From Burkholderiaceae bacterium (GTDB lineage Bacteria; Pseudomonadota; Gammaproteobacteria; Burkholderiales; Burkholderiaceae_C), in assembly GCA_024235955.1 (NCBI GenBank), contig JACKLJ010000001.1, forward strand, positions 124,001-188,000: DNA of 64,000 nucleotides, given 5' to 3'. Shown in pieces: positions 15,639 to 23,134 of the stretch. The notes beneath the pieces were generated by a model. The model saw nothing but the letters and a program-made list of their open reading frames with translations, was not told where the DNA came from and did no database searches. Positions within the stretch are counted from its first letter, which is position 1; every line of letters begins with the position of its first letter. The position numbers and the translations under genes were made by a program.

Positions 15639-18338
15639 ATGGAAGAAAAGTACAACCACCTGGAGGTCGAAAAGGCCTCTCAGGCCCACTGGCGCGCCAC
15701 CGACGCCTACCGCGTGACCGAGGACGCCGGCAAGCAGAAGTTCTACGCCTGCTCCATGCTGCCCTACCCCAGCGGCAAGCTGCACATGGGCCACGTGCGC
15801 AACTACACCATCAACGACATGCTGATGCGCCAGCTGCGCATGAAAGGCATGAACGTGCTGATGCCCATGGGCTGGGACGCCTTCGGCCTGCCGGCCGAGA
15901 ACGCGGCGCTCAAGAACGGCGTGCCGCCGGCCAAGTGGACCTACGAGAACATCGCCTACATGAAGGGCCAGATGCAGGCCATGGGCCTGGGCATCGACTG
16001 GAGCCGCGAGGTCGCCACCTGCGATGCCAGCTACTACAAGTGGAACCAGTGGCTGTTCCTGAAGATGCTGGAAAAAGGCATCGCCTACCGCAAGACCCAG
16101 GTCGTCAACTGGGACCCGGTGGACCAGACCGTGCTGGCCAACGAGCAGGTGATCGACGGCCGCGGCTGGCGCACCGGCGCGCCGGTGGAAAAGCGCGAGA
16201 TTCCCGGCTACTACCTGAAGATCACCGACTACGCGCAGGAACTGCTGGACCATGTGCAGGTGGGCAACCCCAAGGCCACGCTGGACGGCTGGCCCGAGCG
16301 CGTGCGCCTGATGCAGGAGAACTGGATCGGCAAGAGCGAGGGCGTGCGCTTCGCCTTCCCGCACGACATCCGGGGTGAGGATGGCGAGCCGATCGGCGGC
16401 GGCCGCATGTACGTGTTCACCACGCGCGCCGACACCATCATGGGCGTCACCTTCTGCGCCGTGGCGCCGGAGCACCCGCTGGCCGAACACGCCGCGCGCG
16501 GCAACGCCGAGCTGGCCGCGTTCATCGAGAAGTGCAAGCAGGGCGGGACCACCGAGGCCGAGCTGGCGCTGAAGGAAAAGGAAGGCATGCCCACCGGTCT
16601 GGTGGTGCGGCATCCGCTCACCGACGACGAGGTGCCGCTGTGGGTCGGCAACTACGTGCTGATGAGCTACGGCGACGGCGCGGTGATGGGCGTGCCCGCG
16701 CACGACGAGCGCGACTTCGCCTTCGCGCTCAAGTACGGCCTGCCCATCAAGCAGGTGGTGCACGTAGACAAGCAGCACTACGACTACGCCCACTGGCACG
16801 ACTGGTACGCCGACAAGGAGCGCGGCGTCACCGTCAACTCCGACATCTACAGCGGCATGAGCTACCAGCAGGCGGTGAACGCCATCGCCCACGCGCTGGA
16901 GCAGAAGGGCCTGGGCGAGAAGAAGACCACCTGGCGCCTGCGCGACTGGGGCATCAGCCGCCAGCGCTACTGGGGCACGCCGGTGCCCATGATCCACTGC
17001 GAAGCCTGCGGCACCGTGCCCGTGCCGGAGCAGGACCTGCCGGTGGTGCTGCCGCTGGATCTGGTGCCCGACGGCAGCGGCAACCCGCTGAACAAGTGCG
17101 AGGCCTTCCTGGCCTGCACCTGCCCGCAATGCGGCCAGCCAGCGCGGCGCGAGACCGACACCATGGACACCTTCGTGGATTCGTCCTGGTACTTCATGCG
17201 CTACTGCGACCCAAGCAACGACCAGGCCATGGTGGCCGACGGCGCGAAGTACTGGATGCCGATGGACCAGTACATCGGCGGCATCGAGCACGCCATCCTG
17301 CACCTGCTGTACGCGCGCTTCTGGACCAAGGTGATGCGCGATCTGGGGCTGGTGCAGATCGACGAGCCCTTCACCCGCCTGCTCACGCAGGGCATGGTGC
17401 TGAACCACATCTACTCGCTCAAGAACGAGAAGGGCGGCATCGAGTACTTCTGGCCGCACGACGTGGAGCCCGTGCTCGATGCCGACGGCCACCAGGTGGG
17501 TGCCCGCCTGCGCCAGGCGGTGGGCAAGCTGCCCGCCGGCACGCTGGTCGACTACGAGGGCGTGGGCACCATGTCCAAGTCCAAGAACAACGGCGTCGAT
17601 CCGCAGCAGCTGATCGAACAGTACGGCGCCGACACCGCGCGCCTGTACACCATGTTCACCGCGCCGCCCGAGGCCACGCTCGAGTGGAACGACGCCGCCG
17701 TGGAAGGCAGCTACCGCTTCCTGCGCCGGGTGTGGAACTTTGGCGCCAAGCTGGGCGCTATTGACAATGTAGCTGCCTCCGCCCTGCTGGCGGGCGCTGC
17801 AAACCAGAACAACCTGCAGCTCGGCAAGGCGGCCAAGGCGCTGCGGCATGAGATCCACACCGTGCTGCAGCAGGTCGACTACGACTACCAGCGCATGCAG
17901 TACAACACCGTGGTGTCGGGCGCGATGAAGATGCTCAACGCGCTGGAGGCCTTCAAGGGCTCCGGCGCCGAGCAAGCGCGCGGCGACAACGCGGCGCTGG
18001 CCGAGGGCTTCTCCAAGCTGCTGCGCGTGCTGTACCCGGTCACCCCGCACGTCACCCACGCGCTGTGGAGCGAGCTCGGCTTCGCCGCCGTGCAGGGCGA
18101 CCTGCTGGATGCTCCGTGGCCCAAGGTTGACCCGGAGGCGCTCAAGCAGGACGAGATCGAGCTGATGGTGCAGATCAACGGCAAGCTGCGCGGCGCCATC
18201 CAGGTGGCGGCGGATGCCAGCAAGGAACAGATCGAAGCCGCCGCGCTGGCCAGCGAGGCGTTCGCCAAGCACGCCGAAGGCGCCAAGCCCAGGAAGGTGA
18301 TCGTGGTGCCGGGGCGCCTGGTGAACCTGGTTGTGTAA
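15639..18338 (+). CDS. leuS: Leucyl-tRNA synthetase
   Basis: An 899-residue class Ia synthetase that charges tRNA-Leu. The HIGH motif appears as HMGH at residues 49-52, and the KMSKS loop as TMSKS at 644-648, with threonine in place of the first lysine. The editing domain lies between, including FTTRADTIMGVTF. The anticodon-binding domain and the C-terminal KVIVVPGRLVNLVV are complete. The start MEEKYNHLEVEKASQ at 15639 drops a 16-residue extension. Residues about 707-722 are encoded by an in-frame repeat A copy in the linker after the catalytic core. Downstream lptE and holA form the conserved leuS-lptE-holA order. Confidence 0.97.
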   Translation: MEEKYNHLEVEKASQAHWRATDAYRVTEDAGKQKFYACSMLPYPSGKLHMGHVRNYTINDMLMRQLRMKGMNVLMPMGWDAFGLPAENAALKNGVPPAKWTYENIAYMKGQMQAMGLGIDWSREVATCDASYYKWNQWLFLKMLEKGIAYRKTQVVNWDPVDQTVLANEQVIDGRGWRTGAPVEKREIPGYYLKITDYAQELLDHVQVGNPKATLDGWPERVRLMQENWIGKSEGVRFAFPHDIRGEDGEPIGGGRMYVFTTRADTIMGVTFCAVAPEHPLAEHAARGNAELAAFIEKCKQGGTTEAELALKEKEGMPTGLVVRHPLTDDEVPLWVGNYVLMSYGDGAVMGVPAHDERDFAFALKYGLPIKQVVHVDKQHYDYAHWHDWYADKERGVTVNSDIYSGMSYQQAVNAIAHALEQKGLGEKKTTWRLRDWGISRQRYWGTPVPMIHCEACGTVPVPEQDLPVVLPLDLVPDGSGNPLNKCEAFLACTCPQCGQPARRETDTMDTFVDSSWYFMRYCDPSNDQAMVADGAKYWMPMDQYIGGIEHAILHLLYARFWTKVMRDLGLVQIDEPFTRLLTQGMVLNHIYSLKNEKGGIEYFWPHDVEPVLDADGHQVGARLRQAVGKLPAGTLVDYEGVGTMSKSKNNGVDPQQLIEQYGADTARLYTMFTAPPEATLEWNDAAVEGSYRFLRRVWNFGAKLGAIDNVAASALLAGAANQNNLQLGKAAKALRHEIHTVLQQVDYDYQRMQYNTVVSGAMKMLNALEAFKGSGAEQARGDNAALAEGFSKLLRVLYPVTPHVTHALWSELGFAAVQGDLLDAPWPKVDPEALKQDEIELMVQINGKLRGAIQVAADASKEQIEAAALASEAFAKHAEGAKPRKVIVVPGRLVNLVV
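17757..17805 (+). repeat. Repeat A, copy 6, inside leuS
   Basis: GTAGCTGCCTCCGCCCTGCT, then GGCGGGCGCTGCAAA, a diverged plus-oriented copy that is read in frame and encodes NVAASALLAGAAN. Confidence 0.65.
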
Positions 18339-18347
18339 GCTGTGGGC

Positions 18348-18866
18348 ATGGTGCCAGACGACCTGAACCGCCGCGCCGCCCTGGCCCTGCTGCTGGGCGC
18401 GGGCGCGCTTGCCGCCACGGGCTGCGGCTTCGCCTTGCGCAAGGCGCCGGAGTTCGCCTTCCGCTCCATCTACGTCGATCTGCCGGCCAACTCCTCCATC
18501 GGCAACGAGCTGCGGCGCCAGCTGCAGGGCACGGGCAAGCTGGAGGTGATCCAGGACGCCGCCCGGCGCGACCAGGCCGAGGTGCTGCTGCAGAGCGTGC
18601 TGGACGTGAGAGACCGCATCGTCGTGGGCCGGGATGCCTCCGGCCAGGTGCGCGAGTTCCAGCTGCGCCAGCGCTTCCGCTTCCGCGTGCGCACGCCCGC
18701 CGGCAAGGAAGTGCTGCCCGAGGCCGAGATCCTGCGCCAGATCGACCAGAGCTACAGCGAAAGCGCCGCGCTCTCCAAGGAGGCCGAGGCGCAGATGCTG
18801 TTCCAGAACATGCAGACCGACATCGTCCAGCAGGTGATGCGGCGGCTGGCGACGATCAAGCTGTGA
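18348..18866 (+). CDS. lptE: LPS-assembly lipoprotein LptE
   Basis: A 172-residue outer-membrane lipoprotein that plugs and assembles the LptD pore exporting lipopolysaccharide. The signal peptide ends in a lipobox, LAATGCGF, placing the lipid-modified cysteine near residue 25. The family features GNELRRQLQ, DAARRDQAEVLL and VRTPAGKEVLPEAEI are seen. The start is ATG 18348; GTG six bases earlier is a poorer choice. It begins 9 bp after leuS and precedes holA, the standard betaproteobacterial order. Confidence 0.92.
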   Translation: MVPDDLNRRAALALLLGAGALAATGCGFALRKAPEFAFRSIYVDLPANSSIGNELRRQLQGTGKLEVIQDAARRDQAEVLLQSVLDVRDRIVVGRDASGQVREFQLRQRFRFRVRTPAGKEVLPEAEILRQIDQSYSESAALSKEAEAQMLFQNMQTDIVQQVMRRLATIKL

Positions 18867-18880
18867 CCCCCTGATCATGC

Positions 18881-18990
18881 TCCCCCCTGAGTCGCTGACG
18901 CGCCTTCCCCCCTGGGGGGGGACAACGCCAGAGGCCGGTGCAAGCCCGGCCTCGGCGTTCGCTGGTTTGGCCTGCTCCGCGGCCGTTTGG
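18881..18990 (+). repeat. Repeat B, copy 3
   Basis: Begins TCCCCCCTGAGTCGCT and contains CCCCCCTGGGGGGG and the hairpin AACGCC-A-GAGGCCGG/CCGGCCTC-GGCGTT, ending CTGCTCCGCGGCCG. It fills most of the lptE-holA gap. Confidence 0.8.
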
Positions 18991-19060
18991 GGGCGCCTGC
19001 TGCGCGGCGCCGTAGGGGTTGGCGGCCATTCGTGCGCTGGCGCCTCGCGGTTTCGCTGAC

Positions 19061-20134
19061 ATGCAGCTGGCCGCCGCGCAACTGCAAGGACATCTGCAAA
19101 AGGGCTTGCGGCCGCTGTACGCGCTGCACGGCGACGAGCCGCTGCTGGTGCAGGAGGCGCTGGACGCGATCCGCGCTAGGGCGCGCGAGCTGGGCTATGG
19201 CGAGCGCACGGTGCACACCGTGTCGGGCGCGCATTTCGACTGGAGCGCGGTGCTGGCGGCCGGGCAGTCGCTCAGCCTGTTCGCCGACAGGCAGATGGTG
19301 GAGGTGCGCATCCCCACCGGCAAGCCGGGCAAGGAAGGCAGCGTGGCATTGCAACAGCTGGCCGAGGCCGCGGCGCAGGACGCCGAGGCCGCCACGCTGT
19401 GGCTGGTCGTGCTGCCCCGGCTGGACAAGGTCACCCGCTCCAGCGCCTGGTTCGCCGCGCTGGAGGGCGCGGGCGTGACGCTGCAGATCGACCCGGTCGA
19501 GCGCGCGGCGCTGCCGCAATGGATCGCCCAGCGCTTGGCGCGCCAGGACCAGCGCGTGGCACCGGGCGAGGAAGGCGTGCGCGCGCTGCAGTTCTTCGCC
19601 GACCGGGTGGAAGGCAACCTGCTGGCCGCGCACCAGGAGATCAGCAAGCTTGCGCTGCTGTACCCGCCGGGCGAGCTGGCGCGCGAGCAGATCGAATCGG
19701 CGGTGCTCAACGTGGCCCGCTACGACGTGTTCAAGCTCTCCGAGGCGGTGCTGGCCGGCCAGCGCGAGCGCGTGCAGCGCATGCTCGACGGCCTGCAGGC
19801 CGAGGGCGAACCCGAGGTGCTGGTGCACTACGCCATCGCCGAGGACATCCGCGCGCTCAAGCGCGCCAAGGACGCCCTGGCCGGCGGCCGGCCCCTGCCC
19901 ATGGTGCTGCGCGAGCAGCGTGTCTGGGGCGTGCGCGAGCGTCTGTTCGAGCGCGTGCTGCCGCGCCTCACCGACCTGGTGCTGGCCAACCTGCTGCACG
20001 GCGCGCACCAGGTGGACGGCATTGTCAAGGGCCTGCAGGCACCGGGCTGGCCGCGCGATCCCTGGCAGGCGCTGCACCGGTTGGCGCTGGGCCTGACGGC
20101 GGCCTGCGCGGGCACGGCCGCGGCGCGGCGCTGA
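19061..20134 (+). CDS. holA: DNA polymerase III delta subunit
   Basis: A 357-residue clamp-loader subunit that opens the beta clamp. YALHGDEPLLVQEALDAIRA is the N-terminal family signature, and FFADRVEGNLLAAHQEISKLALLY and YDVFKLSEAVLAGQ mark the middle domain. The C-terminal third carries the helical collar domain. ATG 19061 (MQLAAAQLQGHLQKGLRPLY) is preferred to an in-frame start 14 codons earlier. A repeat B copy separates it from lptE. Confidence 0.95.
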   Translation: MQLAAAQLQGHLQKGLRPLYALHGDEPLLVQEALDAIRARARELGYGERTVHTVSGAHFDWSAVLAAGQSLSLFADRQMVEVRIPTGKPGKEGSVALQQLAEAAAQDAEAATLWLVVLPRLDKVTRSSAWFAALEGAGVTLQIDPVERAALPQWIAQRLARQDQRVAPGEEGVRALQFFADRVEGNLLAAHQEISKLALLYPPGELAREQIESAVLNVARYDVFKLSEAVLAGQRERVQRMLDGLQAEGEPEVLVHYAIAEDIRALKRAKDALAGGRPLPMVLREQRVWGVRERLFERVLPRLTDLVLANLLHGAHQVDGIVKGLQAPGWPRDPWQALHRLALGLTAACAGTAAARR

Positions 20135-20184
20135 CGCGAAGCCGGCGTGCAGGGCGTCCGCCCGTCACCGCCCCGGGCTGCCGA

Positions 20185-20190
20185 TACAAT
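20185..20190 (+). promoter_or_regulatory. Candidate -10 hexamer of the small RHH-like gene
   Basis: TACAAT ends 9 nt before the ATG at 20200. No Shine-Dalgarno is seen. Confidence 0.4.
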
Positions 20191-20199
20191 GAAACAGCC

Positions 20200-20412
20200 A
20201 TGTCTGCCCTTGAACAGAAAACTGCCCGGCTCACCGTCCTGATCGACCCTGCGAAGAAAAAGGCGTTCGAGAACCTGTGTGCGGCCCAGGACGTGACACC
20301 CTCGCAGGTGGTGCGCAAGCTGATCCGTGATCACCTGCGCAAGCACGGCGTGCAGTGGCGGCCTGGCGGCGATGCCGACGAATCGTCATCGGCGATGGGC
20401 GATCTCGACTAG
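20200..20412 (+). CDS. Small ribbon-helix-helix-like protein
   Basis: A 70-residue protein, MSALEQKTARLTVLIDPAKK followed by AFENLCAAQDVTPSQVVRKL. The pattern of a short strand (RLTVLID) followed by two helices (KKKAFENLCAAQ and PSQVVRKLIRDHLRKHG) fits the CopG/Arc ribbon-helix-helix DNA-binding fold. The acidic, serine-rich tail is probably disordered. No toxin gene is adjacent, so an antitoxin role is not supported. It has its own promoter-like -10 and follows holA by 65 bp. The fold is inferred from pattern only. Confidence 0.7.
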   Translation: MSALEQKTARLTVLIDPAKKKAFENLCAAQDVTPSQVVRKLIRDHLRKHGVQWRPGGDADESSSAMGDLD

Positions 20413-20509
20413 GGCTTGCCCGAGCACCGCAAGCGGCTCACCCGTCCCCGGCGATGCCGCCGTGATCAGCGATTTGGGCCGGCAGCCGCAGTACGATGGA
20501 TTCAGGGTC

Positions 20510-20563
20510 TTTTGGGGCTGCAGACCTTGTCTGGCGGGCGCCGCCAGCTCTCCAATTCATAGC
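20510..20563 (-). repeat. Repeat A, copy 7 (degenerate)
   Basis: TTTTGGGGCTGCAG, then TGGCGGGCGCCGCCAGCTCT and AATTCATAG align with a reverse-oriented copy but with several substitutions. Confidence 0.45.
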
Positions 20564-20582
20564 AGATCGCTTGACCATCGCC

Positions 20583-20612
20583 CAAGAAAAAACCGCGCCC
20601 AAGGGCGCGGTT
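20583..20612 (-). terminator. Rho-independent terminator of the roadblock gene
   Basis: AACCGCGCCC and GGGCGCGGTT form a perfect 10-bp stem around AA. On the minus strand it is followed by a TTTTTTCTT run. Confidence 0.85.
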
Positions 20613-20662
20613 GTCATTTCGGCAACGGCCTGGAGGTCAAGCCCGGCCGTCGTGCGCGTCGA

Positions 20663-21022
20663 TCAGAAGCTCATTTCCTTGTCCACGTCCTGCACCTTGC
20701 GGCGGGCCATGGCCAGGTTGGCGCGCTGCTTGTCCAGCACGTAGTACACGAACACGCCATCCTTGCGCGCCGAGGGGCGCAGGATGTGGTACTGCTTGCC
20801 CAGGGTGATCAGGATGTCCTCGATCACGTCGTTCAGGCCCAGCGAGCGCATGGTCTTCATCTTCGAGCGGATCACCTCGGTGTTGCCGGCGGCGGCCACT
20901 TCCAGGTCCACGCCAGAGCCGATGGAGCCCAGCATCATGCCGCTGGCCGAGTCCACCACGGCCGCGCACATGGCGCCGTCCAGGGTCATCAGTTCGTCGA
21001 GAGTTTGCTTGATCGTTGCCAT
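20663..21022 (-). CDS. Roadblock/LC7 domain protein
   Basis: A 119-residue single-domain protein. MATIKQTLDELMTLDGAMCA, AAVVDSASGMMLGSIGSG and later HILRPSARKDGVFVYYVLDK give the roadblock/LC7 profile. MglB-type members regulate small Ras-like GTPases, but no mglA-like gene is near, so the partner is unknown. It is followed by a strong terminator, and a candidate promoter lies about 120 nt upstream. It is divergent from a small lipoprotein gene. Confidence 0.82.
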   Translation of the reverse strand: MATIKQTLDELMTLDGAMCAAVVDSASGMMLGSIGSGVDLEVAAAGNTEVIRSKMKTMRSLGLNDVIEDILITLGKQYHILRPSARKDGVFVYYVLDKQRANLAMARRKVQDVDKEMSF

Positions 21023-21348
21023 TTGAATTCAGTCCTTCCCTTCACGGGTACGCATTTGACAGAGAGCCAGCCAGGTCGGCCGGCCGGTCGAAACGCAACT
21101 CATGCCACCGTTCGGTAAGGGTGCACGAAATGCTGGATGAATGTTAATGTTGGTCAAATTTGTGTTGCAAGGTATCCGTACATACTTTCCGGCGTGCCCT
21201 GTGACCAATTGCCGCAAACAGCAGATGCCGCACGGCACCCGCACGGCTTTCCCGCGATGGGGTCAAAGCGGTTTGACAACGGCTTCGTGAAATACTTGGC
21301 AGCCAGGGATGACCTGCGCGCGACGCCATCCCCCCGAGGAGGGTTGCC
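21023..21348. other. Divergent promoter region, roadblock gene / small lipoprotein
   Basis: A 326-bp gap with locally lower GC around 21130-21190. It contains the candidate minus-strand promoter at 21141-21170. Plus-strand signals for the lipoprotein are not clear, apart from the GAGGAGGG ribosome-binding site before 21349. Confidence 0.5.
21141..21170 (-). promoter_or_regulatory. Candidate sigma-70 promoter of the roadblock gene
   Basis: On the minus strand, TTGCAA (21170-21165), an 18-nt spacer and TAACAT (21146-21141). It would give a leader of about 110 nt. Confidence 0.4.
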
Positions 21349-21744
21349 ATGAAATCACTGCGTCCGGAAACCGGCGTACGCCTGATGGCTGCGGCCGTTG
21401 CTGCCATGCTTGTCGCCGCCTGCGGCGCACCTGCGTCGGGCGGGGCGCCGGCGGCGGCCACGCCCACCGTCAATGTGTACCGCTCGCGCGGGGCCCTGCA
21501 GTGCGGCACGCGCGGCACGGCGCCGGAGGCGATGCGCCAGCAGCTCGAGCAGGCCGGCGTGCGCGTGCTGGGGCAGGCCTGCGGCAGCGACGGCCGCATG
21601 CGCCCGGCCATGTGCGGCGCCGGCACCGACGAGATCAACCTCTTCGACATTGCCGAAGGCGACCTGGCGCGTGCCGTGGACCTCGGCTTCGCGCCGCTGG
21701 CGCGGCTGCCCGGCGAACCGCGGGTGGTGCCCTGCCGGCCCTGA
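21349..21744 (+). CDS. Small putative lipoprotein of unknown function
   Basis: A 131-residue protein with a signal peptide and lipobox (MLVAACGAPASGG). After a Gly/Pro/Ala linker the mature part has four cysteines (LQCGTRGT, GQACGSDG, PAMCGAG, VVPCRP), probably forming disulfides in the periplasm. No family is recognised. The ribosome-binding site GAGGAGGG supports the start. It is divergent from the roadblock gene and 52 bp upstream of proA. Confidence 0.65.
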   Translation: MKSLRPETGVRLMAAAVAAMLVAACGAPASGGAPAAATPTVNVYRSRGALQCGTRGTAPEAMRQQLEQAGVRVLGQACGSDGRMRPAMCGAGTDEINLFDIAEGDLARAVDLGFAPLARLPGEPRVVPCRP

Positions 21745-21784
21745 GCTGTTGCCAAGCGGACGTGCCAGCAAGGCCCGCTTTTGA

Positions 21785-21790
21785 GAAAAT
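21785..21790 (+). promoter_or_regulatory. Candidate -10 hexamer of proA
   Basis: GAAAAT ends 6 nt before the proA ATG, again leaving almost no leader. Confidence 0.3.
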
Positions 21791-21796
21791 CGGGGC

Positions 21797-23134
21797 ATGA
21801 ACCTGCAAGACACCCCCGCGGCGGACGTGCAAGGCCTGCTTGCGCAGATGGGCCAGCGCGCGCGCGCGGCCTCCGCCCTCATGGCCCGCTCCGGCGCGGC
21901 GGCGCGCAACCAGGCGCTGCGCGCGCTGGCGCGCCTGCTGCGCGAGAACGTGGCCGCGCTGCAGACCGCCAACGCGCCGGAGATCGAGCGCGCCCGCGCC
22001 GCCGGCCTGGCCGCGCCCATGGTGGATCGCCTCAAGCTCACGCCCGCCATCCTGGAAACCTGCGCCCAGGGCTGCGAGCAGCTCGCGGCCATGCCGGACT
22101 TGATCGGCGACATCGTCGGCCTGAAGCAGCAGCCCAGCGGCATCCGCGTGGGCCAGATGCGGGTGCCGATCGGCGTGTTCGGCATGATCTACGAGAGCCG
22201 GCCCAACGTCACCATCGAGGCCGCCAGCCTGTCGATCAAGAGCGGCAACGCCTGCATCCTGCGCGGCGGCAGCGAGGCCATCGAATCCAACCACGCGCTG
22301 GCCGTGCTGGTCCGCCAGGCGCTGGCCGAGGCCGGGTTGCCCGAAGACGCGGTGCAACTGGTGCCCACCACCGACCGCGCCGCCGTGAGCGCGCTGATCA
22401 CCATGCCGCAGTACGTGGACGTGATCATCCCGCGCGGCGGCAAGGGCCTGATCGAGCGCGTGAGCGCCGAGGCCCGGGTGCCGGTGATCAAGCACCTGGA
22501 CGGCAACTGCCACACCTATGTGGACGACCCCTGCGATCTCGACATGGCCCTTAAGGTGGTCGACAACGCCAAGACGCAGAAGTACAGCCCCTGCAACGCC
22601 ACCGAGAGCCTGCTGGTGGCGCGCGGCGTGGCGGGCGCCTTCCTGCCGCGCATCGGCGCCATCTTCGCGGCCAAGGGCGTGCAGATGCGCTGCGACGCCG
22701 AATCTGCACGTATTTTCAAGGAAAATGTGGCTCCAGCCCAGGAAGGGCGGGCGCAGGCAGCTATCAATAGCGTAGCTGACATCGTGCCCGCACAGGAGCA
22801 GGACTGGTACGAGGAATACCTCGCGCCCGTCATCAGCATCAAGGTGGTGGAGGGCGTGGACGAAGCCATCGCCCACATCAACCGCTATTCCAGCCACCAC
22901 ACCGACGCCATCCTCACGCGCGACCACATGCATGCCCAGCGCTTCCTGCGCGAGGTGGATTCGGCCAGCGTGATGGTCAACGCCAGCACCCGCTTCGCCG
23001 ACGGCTTCGAATACGGCCTGGGCGCCGAGATCGGCATCAGCACCGACAAGTTCCACGCCCGCGGCCCGGTGGGCATCGAGGGCCTGACCTCACTCAAGTG
23101 GGTGGTGCTGGGCGAGGGCGAGGTCCGCGTTTGA
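21797..23134 (+). CDS. proA: Gamma-glutamyl phosphate reductase
   Basis: A 445-residue NADPH-dependent enzyme making glutamate-5-semialdehyde in proline synthesis. FGMIYESRPNVTIEAASL, GNACILRGGSEAI and VIKHLDGNCHTYVD are family signatures; the catalytic cysteine is in KYSPCNATESLL. It is about 25 residues longer than E. coli ProA. Part of the excess is residues about 308-327 (APAQEGRAQAAINSVADI), encoded by an in-frame repeat A copy just before DWYEEYLAPVISIKVV. proB is not adjacent. The next gene starts on a TTG overlapping the stop. Confidence 0.97.
   Translation: MNLQDTPAADVQGLLAQMGQRARAASALMARSGAAARNQALRALARLLRENVAALQTANAPEIERARAAGLAAPMVDRLKLTPAILETCAQGCEQLAAMPDLIGDIVGLKQQPSGIRVGQMRVPIGVFGMIYESRPNVTIEAASLSIKSGNACILRGGSEAIESNHALAVLVRQALAEAGLPEDAVQLVPTTDRAAVSALITMPQYVDVIIPRGGKGLIERVSAEARVPVIKHLDGNCHTYVDDPCDLDMALKVVDNAKTQKYSPCNATESLLVARGVAGAFLPRIGAIFAAKGVQMRCDAESARIFKENVAPAQEGRAQAAINSVADIVPAQEQDWYEEYLAPVISIKVVEGVDEAIAHINRYSSHHTDAILTRDHMHAQRFLREVDSASVMVNASTRFADGFEYGLGAEIGISTDKFHARGPVGIEGLTSLKWVVLGEGEVRV
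22720..22776 (-). repeat. Repeat A, copy 8, inside proA
   Basis: GAAAATGTGGCTCCAGCCC, then GGGCGGGCGCAGGCAGCTAT, a near-perfect reverse-oriented copy, read in frame by proA. Confidence 0.85.

Larger units (their letters stand above)
20413..20662. other. Intergenic region with degraded repeat A and a terminator
   Basis: Between the convergent RHH-like and roadblock genes. It holds a decayed repeat A copy (20510-20563) and a strong hairpin terminator (20583-20612). I see no gene. Confidence 0.6.

Noticed and set aside
15309..18878. A 1189-codon minus-strand open frame across leuS and lptE
   Set aside because: It is the shadow of leuS/lptE in GC-rich DNA: His/Val/Leu/Gly-rich with no domain, while the plus strand has clear LeuRS motifs.
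21029..21244. 71-codon minus-strand frame with several cysteines upstream of the roadblock gene
   Set aside because: It overlaps the candidate promoter region, has no ribosome-binding site and shows no recognisable pattern.
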